Positions 51,901 to 60,550 of a stretch of DNA of 64,000 bases are shown piece by piece; the stretch's first letter is position 1; every line of letters begins with the position of its first letter. The notes under the pieces are model-generated. The model was not told where the DNA came from. It worked only from the letters and a program-made list of their open reading frames with translations, and did no database searches. Source of the DNA: Macquaria australasica (Eukaryota; Chordata; Actinopteri; Centrarchiformes; Percichthyidae); contig SEMN01000064.1 in NCBI GenBank assembly GCA_005408345.1, forward strand, positions 1,426,001 through 1,490,000. The letters run 5' to 3'. Made by a program: the position numbers and the translations under genes.

Positions 51901-52788
51901 GCATATATTGAAGACAGCAAAATCACTGTTTCTGAATGACATAAAGTTTTTTAAGTTCATCATCTAAAAACACGATCATCCTTTACAGAACAATACAGTA
52001 CATTTTTGAAATCATTAATGAGTATAGCTGTTTCTGAGGATGGTGTTCTTTGATTTTAAAATGTCAGGAGAAATCTTTGTTTCAAAGCTTCGCTAAAACT
52101 ATTTTTGATTTTATGTGCGTTTGTCCACATGTGCAGCTTATTGCAGTTGTAAGTTCACTTCTGTAACCTTACCTTGCTCCAAAGGGCATTGTTTCTTAGA
52201 AAACCCTTGAGTTAATTGCAGCATTTGTGTGCTCCAGGCAATGCACAGTTGATGCTGTTTTACAGGTCGATTAAAAAAAGGCTTAGGCTGCAAAGTTGCC
52301 ACATCCTGAGCTGCGACAGACCTCTCAGTGTCATCAGATCCACTGTATCTGACTGACGCTAGCAGGATACAACTTAACACACACTGGGAGTCCGGAACAA
52401 TCCCATCAGCTTGATACACCAACCAATCCGGCAGGTTCAGCTCCAGAGTCCTTATTTTAGGGCCACCAGGGACACAGCTCCACTGTCTTAGCAGGAGGGT
52501 GGAAATGATGCCAGTGTCAAAAGATACAATACAGTCCAGCTGTACTGTGGCAGGTTCATCACATGAGTAAAGTATCTTCAAATGATGGTCTGACAGAGGC
52601 TCCTCTGGAGGATTCAGGAGTGTCACTTGGTTTAAACCCCAGACAATCTGTATAAGGGAGAAGACATGCACATAGTTGCTAATGCAAATCTGCAGAAGGG
52701 ACCAGAGTATCACAGATTATGAAGGGAAACATGCTCCTACCTGCATACTGAGACAAAACAGATGTATATGTAGTGTATTGAAATCCAT
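45869..52788 (-). CDS. sel1l3: SEL1L3-family protein (sel-1 homolog 3-like), complete 23-exon gene
   Basis: Predicted 1020-residue membrane protein. Human SEL1L3 is about 1130 residues and its role is poorly known. Coding exons on the minus strand: 52741-52788, 52173-52647, 51805-51931, 51598-51719, 51392-51507, 51238-51299, 51012-51144, 50797-50932, 50536-50673, 49713-49918, 49440-49619, 48724-48843, 48330-48470, 48151-48213, 47845-48018, 47629-47756, 47457-47540, 47276-47366, 47085-47172, 46887-46996, 46681-46808, 46475-46577, 45869-45958. Every junction is GT/AG and the lengths sum to 1021 codons with stop. Order: short signal peptide, N-terminal and laminin-G-like region, Sel1 repeats (about 490-915), C-terminal membrane segment (about 993-1012). 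Matches to SEL1L3 include RMLFWGQQGV, AAEHNGYLGSVLRKAL and CMWRYYN. The overall similarity is clear but moderate, so a divergent paralogue rather than the strict orthologue is likely. Confidence 0.93.
46475..50932 (-). CDS. sel1l3: SEL1L3-like exons 8-22: linker and Sel1-like repeat solenoid
   Basis: Exons 8-9 are a less conserved linker. From exon 10 (49713-49918) on the protein shows repeated helix pairs of the Sel1/TPR type: LAYAYYANIA, MAVRHYERGA with YDYGIVLLQ, AVTFLKKAMDKG, INALAWYYEQ, AVQLWEQA, AALNLGVIYSQGL, AYQYYLKSAERGHIRGAVNL, WVKWAAEHNGYLG, LIRMGDLLYEGQGD, AAEMYILAALRNE and YSLGLLVEEG. Such repeats usually form protein-binding surfaces, as in the ERAD adaptor SEL1L; no partner is shown here. 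Many introns are short. The longest gap here (48844-49439) shows no exon. Confidence 0.92.
51012..52647 (-). CDS. sel1l3: SEL1L3-like exons 2-7: N-terminal and laminin-G-like region
   Basis: Six exons encode residues 17-361. Exon 2 holds the segment aligned to human FKDHQVCLEW (here VKQHQLCIAW) and the paired QCPLE. Exon 4 has SIWIFVTRHCQGNMCGVFYH, aligned to the human [20 protein letters not shown] segment. Exons 5-7 continue LHIQMN, LNEWCQIIV and YFVIGGGKYIRGVEGYYGPL, typical of a concanavalin/laminin-G fold. Cysteine spacing is largely conserved with human, as expected of a lumenal or extracellular domain. Confidence 0.88.
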
Positions 52789-52834
52789 GGTTCACACAGT
52801 GTTTTCATTCATCTCTCCATTAAAGATTTTCAAG
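52741..52834 (-). CDS. sel1l3: SEL1L3-like first coding exon: start codon and signal peptide
   Basis: ATG at 52788-52786, 16 codons, then donor GTAGGA. It joins in phase 0 to the 475-bp exon to give MDFNTLHIHLFCLSMQIVWG, a modest hydrophobic leader. Upstream lies TTTCTTTGCAG (exon border at 52834), so a further 5' UTR exon probably exists upstream. The start was chosen because this exon alone supplies an in-frame ATG with a leader and clean phase; mammalian SEL1L3 has a much longer N-terminus. Confidence 0.65.
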
Positions 52835-53156
52835 CTGCAAAGAAACAAGAAGCCTCAAGATCCGGACCTCATCCTGCTCCACCTCAATTAATCACCTTGA
52901 AGCATAGGTAAATATTTAACAGCACATAGCCCCACCCAATCTCTATATACACAGTGCAGTTAAGGTGGAGCTTTGTGTATTGGGTTACATACCAATACTT
53001 AACATAGAACCAAAGGTATACTAATGTATTTCACCTGTTATGCTGATTCTACATTTGAATTAAAATTCTATGTTTTGGGGCAAACATATTAGGCACACTG
53101 CCATATTTGAGAAATTATATATTATGAGAAGACACCTTTGTTTAATTCTACAGATG

Positions 53157-53171
53157 AGTGTGTGTGTGTGC
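53157..53171 (+). repeat. (GT)n microsatellite
   Basis: Seven GT units, between stim1 and the SEL1L3-like gene. Confidence 0.9.
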
Positions 53172-53225
53172 GCAGCATGTAGTGTGATGTCTATGACAAA
53201 TCAGCTCATCTTTCATTCAAAATAG

Positions 53226-55426
53226 TTTATTGCTATCATGCAGGAGTGCAATAGAGGTCTAGACCATCACAGAAGATGCAAAATTATCATTTTCTCTGTA
53301 CAAATATACTGTATGTATTCATAAATAGAAGCCCAAAATAAAGAGAAAGAAATACAGTAGGGTGGGGAGTAAAGAGCTTAAGCTGATCCACTCTTCTAAC
53401 CCAATATAGGTTTCGTTACAGCAGTTGACATGCATCAACATTACAGTGCATTATACTGGGAGCAGACGGACACACACACACACGGCATTATCCATTTACA
53501 GCTCTGTCGTGCAAAAGAGATACAAATGACACTTTAAAAAAGTACCAGTAGGAAATCGATATATATTTTAGCTGGTTTCTAAAATAAAATATTCAAACAT
53601 GTCTTGTACATCCAAACCACCTGTTACATTATGAGGCTGGGGGAGGCTGACTGTGTCGTTTGCAGCACTTTTTGGTTGTTCATTGGTCAGGAACGCCCTA
53701 AGTGTTCTGGCGTCCCTACTACTTTAGTATCACCTACAACTACTGATGCATAGTTCTGAGCTCATATGAAGCTGTCAATATTAAAACTGGCACAATGTTT
53801 TGTTGTGATAATCTGAGGACAGTAATTATCCATAACAAATGTAAACATACTATACTGAGGATACTGTTACAGTAACAACACCCTTGGACATTCAGAGTTT
53901 CAACTCAGGATATACATTACAGACTGTATATATATATCATGTGGTTTTGTGTTCTGTGTAAAAGGGGCTCAAAGGGCCGAACATACAACACAAAGGCCTC
54001 TGACAGAAATAGTGATTCGGCACTTGAGCTAAATCTTCCATAAAAGGTGGATTACAAAATGTCTATCTTATACAGAGCAAATTATTTTGCTTTGTAATTA
54101 TAGCCCTTACCAGCACCCATCCCTCACTGACAAACTGCTGTGAAGTTTTCATTGTCCACGGACGGATAGCAGGAGCCAAAATCCAAGTTAAATTCGCACC
54201 CCATTCATCAAATTGACGTTCAGTAGAAAATGTTGGATCCCATTTATCCAACATCGCATTTATTAAGAGCATAATCTTCAAAAACAAAACATAATTTACT
54301 TTTTTAACAGTTGCGATTAAAATGTGCTTCAAGTGTTTTGTGTTAAGGTCTTTGATAAATGTTTTTCATGGTGCATCTTCATTTTTAATTCAATACACAG
54401 TCAGATAAAAGTTCATTGTCACTCAGTCTCTGGTATTTTCAGACCGTTATGTTAATCATTTTGGTAATTATGTGTTTGGTAACATTTCTGCCTAATAATA
54501 AAAGGACACCTACAACCCAAGCAGGACATTTTAGCTAGAATCTTCAAAGAATAAATCAGTGGTTAAACTTGTTGGCGTTGTTTAAAAGCTGGGCATTTCA
54601 GCAAAGCAAAACTCTCTCACTCTCTCATGCTCACATGCACTCAACCCTAAATACAAAAAAATAAGGCTGCAATTTGATGGTGCAGTTAGATTTACATCTT
54701 GTCCAACTCTCTTTTGTAAAAAGTAGCTACTATTGCTGTGCTGTGTTCAAACAGCACTTTAAACATGTTTTGACAGCCAGACGTGAAATTTGAGTCACTA
54801 ATATTCTAGTCGGAGCTTTCTACTACTCCTCTTCTGTTTGAGGATCTCCTGGATGTGTCATTTGCTCTGCCAAGAAGACGACAACAAAAGACAAACACTT
54901 CCATCAATAAAAACAAAGTACTCAGTGAAAAGAAAAGGAGAGCGCTTTCACTTTGGATTTGTCGGCTAGGTGGTTAGTTAGTCATAAAAGAAACATCAAG
55001 TGTTGTCTAAGCAGGTTAACGACAAGATCCAAGCAAACACTAAGAGCATTCGAGTATCAGTCAAACAAAAGTGAAGACATGCAAAATGTTATAGATTGTA
55101 GAACAAGAAAGAAAAACCAACTGGGAGACACATTTCCCTTTGAGACTGGCACAATTTTCTGCAGAATAAATAGTACTTTACATTCCAATATACAAACCTA
55201 CCCATTCCCCACATATTCAACATTGACCAAATAAGCAGATAAAACTGAACAGCTGGTTGATCCCACAGTCCAGTCTCTCAGTAGGTGTTGTACCTACAAA
55301 AAGATGCGACAAACGGCAACAAATTGTGTCATGATTTGACCATTAATTTACCCCACAAACTTTGAATTTTTTTTTCAAAAACAGACCAGAGGAATACAGT
55401 CAACAGCTTTGTAGTTCATGTAGCCC
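53226..55426 (-). other. stim1: stim1 3' UTR and spacer to the SEL1L3-like gene
   Basis: No coding exon supported. Minus-strand AATAAA hexamers at 54259-54264 and 53226-53231 are candidate polyadenylation signals, giving a 3' UTR of about 1.2 or 2.2 kb. A (CA)n run lies at 53470-53483. An open frame at 54063-54332 has splice-like borders but no recognised similarity. Confidence 0.5.
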
Positions 55427-55937
55427 TTATTTCCTCTGTTTCTTGAAGATCTTGAAGGTGTGTTTCTTGCGGCTGGCAGTGGAATCTGTGTCTTCTCCTG
55501 TAGAGCCACTGTCCTCCTCCAGCGGGCTCTTCTTGGAGGACAGCTGCGGGATGCGGGTGCTGCCCTTTGCCCCCACGGCCCCTGGCTGCCCTCCTGTAGG
55601 TGACGGTGTGTCAGGTTCAGTGGAGTTGGGGCTGAGGGAGCGGGACGACTCTGACAGACTGTTGATCTCTCCCATGCTGGGCGACTGCTCCATGCCGTAC
55701 ACCTTTTTCATGAGTATGGGGCTGTCGGGGACAGGCTCTGCAGGACTGACCTCATGCATGCGGTTCCCTCCGTTAGGGGTTTGAGCGTGGAGTGAGATCG
55801 CATCATCTGCACGACCGGACAGGCTGTGAATGAGAGCCGTGGGCTTAATTAGGTGGCCTTTGGAGCTGTAGGCAGATAGGCGATCACCAACTTGGGAGAG
55901 GGACAGGGAGGAGTCGGAGTCAGAGCGATTTAGGTCC
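55427..55937 (-). CDS. stim1: stim1 terminal coding exon: Ser/Pro-rich tail, EB1 motif, lysine-rich end
   Basis: Acceptor TTTTTTTTCTCCACAG, 170 codons including TAA at 55427-55429. It begins RDLNRSDSDSSLSLS, runs through a Ser/Pro-rich region with many SP and TP sites (SSRSLSPNSTEPDTPSPTGG), then has TRIPQL, the TxIP motif that binds the microtubule plus-end protein EB1. It ends HTFKIFKKQRK, the phosphoinositide-binding polybasic tail. The whole tail is one uninterrupted exon. Confidence 0.95.
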
Positions 55938-58900
55938 CTGTGGAGAAAAAAAAACAACAAGTTAGAGGAAATGAGAAAAAAACAAACCCAAACAGTTAAA
56001 AGCTGAAGCCTTGCATGCTGGGGTTTATCTACACTATGCCTGCAAAGCCATGGACACGCTGGGCACAGCCTGGACACTGGAACTCCACACTTGTTAAACA
56101 GGCAAAGAACAGCAGGAACACTGGGAGATGTTGAGAGAGTAAATGCATAGATTCTGCAATGCCTCATCAGACACAACAACGTGAAAGCAAAACAAATAAA
56201 CGAAAAATGAAAACTAAAAAGGGAAGCATGACAAAATAAAAGGGACTCAGGAAAAAAAATAGGGACAGAAGAAGCTACCTACGTTATGATACATTTGCTA
56301 AAAAATTAGATGACAGCAGGTGGGGAAAAAAAAAAAAAAAAACACCCACGCACATGCGATGTGTATGGAGAACTGGAAAGAGACTGGTACCCAAAGCTGT
56401 TGCTGCACGAGGAGTGTGCTATGGAGACATCTGAGAAGGTGAAATCAGGAATGGGGTCCATGGGCTGGAAAGAAGCATGATGTATCTGGGAGGAATGAGG
56501 TGCTACAGCACCACCCAGAGAGCTAGGTAAGCAGGAGGAAGAGGAGGACGAGGAAGACAGGGAATGAGCGTTTAGGTTGGGGGTGCAGATGATAGAGGGG
56601 TGAGACACAGCCGAGGAAAGAGGAGGCAGCGGGAGACACTCGAGCTGACCAAACGAATGGCTGCGTGACTGTCTGAGGGTAGCCCTAGACCTGGGTGGGT
56701 ATGGGGTTCCCTCTCCCTGCTGCCCCGCCAACAGGCAACTCTCTACCAACCTCTGGGAGCCCATGGCCAGCTGGGGGTCAATGTGACGTTGGCGCAGGGA
56801 CATCATACTGGGAGCTGTGGGCACAAAACAGCATTATCAACAACCACTCATAAAAGCAAGTCTGACGGACAAGGGGAGATTAGTAGAAAGATATTCAGGT
56901 GCTGGGATACATTTCTCTTGACTTTAACTGAATTAAAACTTACAATATTATTAAGTCTCAAAGATAAATCCCACTTACTAATTTAGCCTTTGTACTGCAC
57001 ACCATTATTACATTATGATAAAATCCTAACGCTCCCATCTTATCTCTCCTCCTTACAAGGAAAAATATTAAATCAAACAAAAAGGAGAAAACAGTGATGG
57101 TGTTATCAACTAAGATATCTTGTTTAAATTAATAAGAGAAAAAATATTAAACAACAATTAGGCCATTTACAATAAAAGTAAGTGACAAATCACTATGGGA
57201 AGAAAGAGGTGCACTGGGTGGTGACAAGATTTAGAGGAGGGAGTAAACGTGGCAAGCAAGCAAACTAAAGCGGGTTCAGGGGTGTTTTTAGATGAACGCA
57301 GCATGGAGTAGTTTTTCCCTTTCAGCTGTGTCCATCTGCAGCATACTGTTCAATTAAAAAGTAGTATAGCTCTTTGTGGCTTTGGGTCAAGGGAACAGAC
57401 AGGGATGTCAAACTGAGGACTGAACTGGGGCATGAATAAATGGCCAACCAGGATATTTCCACATGGGCTGACAGTCTGAACCGACGGACCACAGGTCACT
57501 GGCTCGCCGTTCCAACAGTCGGGTGCCATCTGTAGTTAGGCCAATGAGACAGCAGTGGAAGCCAAATGCCAGAAAGGTGGTGGGGGAAGAGAGGGGAGTG
57601 AGATAGGGAGTGCAATTAATGCTGATTAAAAGACTTACTCACTATTGCTGTTGGACAAGGACTCTGCAGTACAACTTTCTCCTGCAGTTAGTCAAACCCA
57701 AAACCTATAATATGTCAAGTTTTGCTATAATAATAAGTCAAATATAGAGCCCATAACAACATGGATGCAAAGCATTATAGTCATCAGAATGTTGTTGGTT
57801 TTCTTGATAAAGGGATGTGAGATGTGTTTACACAAGAATTCTGCAAAAAAAACAGTTTTTGTACATAATGATTTCATAAAGATGATGCGCAGCTTTCGTG
57901 TATCTTTTTGTTTCTCGTATTCAACCTAAATAAGAACAGGTCAGCACAAAAACTTGTTCTCATTAAGAAGTATATTTTTCTTGACAGTTCAATTTCCAGA
58001 GGGAAGTCACAGGAGTCTTCAGTCTCCATAATCGACTGCGAGTCGCAAGTAAACACTTTTATCCAAAATGAGAACAATCAACAAAAGGCATTCAACTGGA
58101 ATTGTGTGTAAAGGAACAAGACAATTATGTGAATTTACATGGTACACATTATACAAATATAACAACACTCATTCAATCACAGACATGTGTGACCCTCACT
58201 ACCTACATCACCAGCGAGGTCACAGGGACAAACTCAGGTAATTGTAGCACAAAAGGTCCAAATTCTCATGAGGGCTGATTTTTGGATATCCCCAGCAAGG
58301 TCTTGGAGGGTTTAGGGGTTCGTTTGCTAATCCCCACAGAATGGCCGACAGATTCGGATGAACTCTTACATTGCAGAGTTCCAGGCATGATATCCTCGTC
58401 CAAGTCATCCATGTCATCAGACATGATGAAGTGCTGAGGTGTAGCTCTGCCACCTGTGAAGCTGGCATCAAGGTTGAGGGCTGAGGCCAGAGAAGGAAGG
58501 CCTGGGTTGTTTACGATGGTAAAACCTGTGAGGATCTCGATCTGCTGCCAGCGATGAAGCCTCTCCCGGAGAGCAGCCGTCACCTCACCCAGGGCTTGTC
58601 TACGAAAGATGAAGAGAAAGTATGAGGAGGAGAAATAAGTCAACAGGAAAAGTAACTTATTAATTATCGCTGTATAAAAGATCCAAATCTGAAATAAGTG
58701 AGCAAAGTCTAAAGCCCCATTCGGACTGGATTAATTTCTCTATGGGAGGTGTGGTGATTTGTAATATTACCTGTGCTGGTCAGTGATTTTAAACCAGTTC
58801 GAACATGTATGTGGGTCATTTTTCACCCAACAGTGAACATTTTATTCCCTTCCTCCCCTGTAATGTTAATCCTGTCCAAATTGGGCCCAAGTCACTTTTT

Positions 58901-60550
58901 TTTTTACCAATGAAAATGCTGCTTTGACCAGTTTTCTAAAATTCTATGACAAGTATTCAACCATTAAAATCTCTGACTTACTTTGCTGCCAGTATTTTGT
59001 GGTCCACATCATCCAAGGAGGAGCTGTGAGCCACATGGAAAGTCCCGAAGAGAGTGTTCCTCTTTTTCTTTATCTTCTCTGCCTGTGAAAACAAATGACC
59101 GAACATTTACCTCTGCCGCATTGATGTTATCCCAACCACCATCTTAAAAGGGGACTCACAGGTACAACAGACCAATGTGTGTTGAAAAACACGAATAGCT
59201 CTTTCACAAGACCATAATCGAGATTTGATAATCTCAAATCTTAGGTCTCTGGTGACTTTGTAAAATAGTTGCTTTGGAATATAATTCATAGATTTTAAAC
59301 AGATATGTCCTGTGATCAAGACAATAACATGAAATCTTAAACAGCATGGCATTCCCCTTTAGGTGTTTACATGCTTACCCCTTCCTTGGCCACCAGGAGC
59401 TGCCGTTCAGCATTTTGCTTCTTGATGTTGTAGTACTGCACTTCCACCTCATGGGTGAGCTGCAGCCACTTCTGGAGAGACTCTGGTGGTGACCAGCTAC
59501 TCCGTGACTCCAACTCCTTCTCTGCTTTCTTCAACGCCATGCGCACCTGCAACACGTGTCAAACATCAGGTGACAAATTAACACATAATAAAAAATTTTA
59601 AAAAATTTTAAAAAAAAAAACACACCCACAGACTTTATATTATCTAGCAAGACATTCTTGGCAATGATGATTTTTTTTTTCTTGACATTTTCTGATTTTT
59701 TAAATAGGAGAATTGCAAAAGCTCTGTGAAATTCTGCAACCAAAATGAAAGATTAGTATAATGAAAAGTCATGAATGTGCTACTTTAAAAAAAATCTGTT
59801 ACTAATCTCATACTCATCAACAAACACGCAATTTGTGGTTTGTCAGGACAATTATTTTCTCAATTGCTGTAAACTGTCACAAGGTTTTATCTCTCACACA
59901 CACACACCAAAACTCAGATATTTATAGTTAAGGGCTGATGGATCTCGACACTTGCCTCCTGACTGTAAGTAAGTGGCGACTGTTCTTGTCACAGACCACT
60001 GAACATGAAACTCAAAGTGTCTTGCAACTACACTGAATCTCTGTTTCTGAACAAAAAATAAAACAGTGACAAAAGTGTCTGAATTAGATCACTGTGATAG
60101 TCCTTCAAGCAAATACTCATGTGTTTTGCTGACTTGTGTGGGCTTCGCTCTGCTGTTCCTGCCAAATTCCTAATGGACAAAGACATCAGTGGGTGTATTT
60201 ATACTATAGCCAGTGTGAATCTGATAGGCCTAAACATACTGTGCAGTTGCCACCTTGGAAGTTCATAAAACACTATTCACTCAGTTTCAGTGCTTCTCCT
60301 GTACTGAACTTAAGATTTTTTTTTTCAACTAAAAACTACGAACTCCATGTTTAAATCACATTTATCACTTTGCAAATACCTGTTCTAGCTCTTCTTCAGC
60401 GTACTTTTGGCGACTCAGTTCATTCTCTGTGCCCTCACGCAGCTCCCTCAGTCGTTGGGCCTCCTGCTTGGCTGTGTTGATCTCATCCCTCAGCTTCTGC
60501 TCCAGGTTCACCTTCTCCACTTCTACTGTACGGTGCTCCTCCTGGGCGAT
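55427..60550 (-). CDS. stim1: Stromal interaction molecule 1 (STIM1), 3' half of gene
   Basis: ER-membrane calcium sensor whose cytosolic part opens ORAI channels in store-operated calcium entry. Coding exons, 5' to 3' on the minus strand: 60380-60550, 59379-59546, 58982-59082, 58370-58599, 56751-56814 and 55427-55937. All have GT/AG borders and matching phases, and together encode 414 residues plus stop. They correspond to about human residues 267-685, so the signal peptide, EF-hand, SAM and membrane exons must lie beyond the right edge. Visible landmarks: late CC1, SOAR/CAD with YYNIKKQNAE, the polybasic KIKKKR, FGTFHVAHSSSLDDVDHK, acidic DDMDDLDED, EB1-binding TRIP, and a lysine-rich end (FKIFKKQRK). 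The C-terminus matches STIM1, not STIM2, whose tail I recall as quite different. Which fish copy (stim1a or stim1b) cannot be told. Confidence 0.95.
56346..56814 (-). CDS. stim1: stim1 exon with STIM1L-like in-frame 3' extension
   Basis: The short form, 56751-56814, encodes SPSMMSLRQRHIDPQLAMGS and joins the last exon at AG|GTTGGT to give GSQRDLNRSDSDSSLSLS, aligned with human GSQRDLTHSDSESSL. Beyond that donor the same frame stays open for another 405 bp (135 codons) to a GG|GTGTTT site with the same phase. The extension is rich in serine, proline and leucine, with an eight-serine run and TLRQSRSHSFGQLE. Mammalian STIM1L arises by exactly this kind of exon extension, adding 106 residues at position 515, which is this junction. 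The short form is near certain. The long form is inferred, and its donor is weak and followed by a long poly-T. Confidence 0.7.
57449..57529 (-). CDS. stim1: Candidate alternative stim1 cassette exon (STIM1A-like position)
   Basis: An 81-bp segment in the intron between the exons ending at 58370 and starting at 56814. On the minus strand it follows GGCCTAACTACAG and precedes GTTGGC. Read in the incoming phase it is open for 27 codons (GTRLLERRASDLWSVGSDC is its core), and skipping or including it leaves the frame intact. Without the donor the frame stops 14 codons later. The junction corresponds to human Gln491, where the described STIM1A variant carries an extra 31 residues. The splice sites and open frame are seen in the sequence. 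Its use as an exon is inference, and I could not compare it with the mammalian A exon. Confidence 0.5.
58370..59546 (-). CDS. stim1: stim1 exons: SOAR/CAD, polybasic stretch and acidic inhibitory segment
   Basis: Three exons (59379-59546, 58982-59082, 58370-58599) encode about human residues 324-491. The first carries KKAEKELESRSSW and KWLQLTHEVEVQYYNIKKQN, the core of the ORAI-activating region. The second starts AEKIKKKRNTLFGTF, the polybasic patch that contacts ORAI1. The third has TAALRERLHRWQQIEIL, including the Arg-Trp pair known as a STIM1 mutation site (R429), and then DDMDDLDED, the acidic segment linked to slow inactivation. It ends on the first base of a codon after a Leu-Gln, the exact junction where mammalian STIM1A inserts its extra exon. 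Confidence 0.94.
60380..60550 (-). CDS. stim1: stim1 exon: second half of coiled-coil 1
   Basis: 57 codons, phase 0 at both ends, acceptor ...GGCTGCAG and donor GTATTT. It holds AQEEHRTVEVEKVNLEQKL, then a heptad-rich charged stretch ending YAEEELEQ. This is the end of CC1, which clamps SOAR in the resting state. The next upstream exon (start of CC1) was not found in the 3.4 kb to the window edge. Confidence 0.93.

Noticed and set aside
54063..54332. 90-codon minus-strand open frame with an acceptor-like start and GTAAGG after a VSEGWVL segment
   Set aside because: It lies in the stim1 3' flank, is not needed to complete either gene, and has no recognisable similarity. RNA reads would decide.
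55362..55784. 140-codon plus-strand open frame
   Set aside because: It is the antisense shadow of the last stim1 coding exon.
55427..60550. Assignment as STIM2, suggested by the SEL1L3-type neighbour
   Set aside because: The NNPG, DDMDDLDED, GSQRDL, TRIP and terminal FKIFKK motifs are STIM1 features; the STIM2 tail is different.
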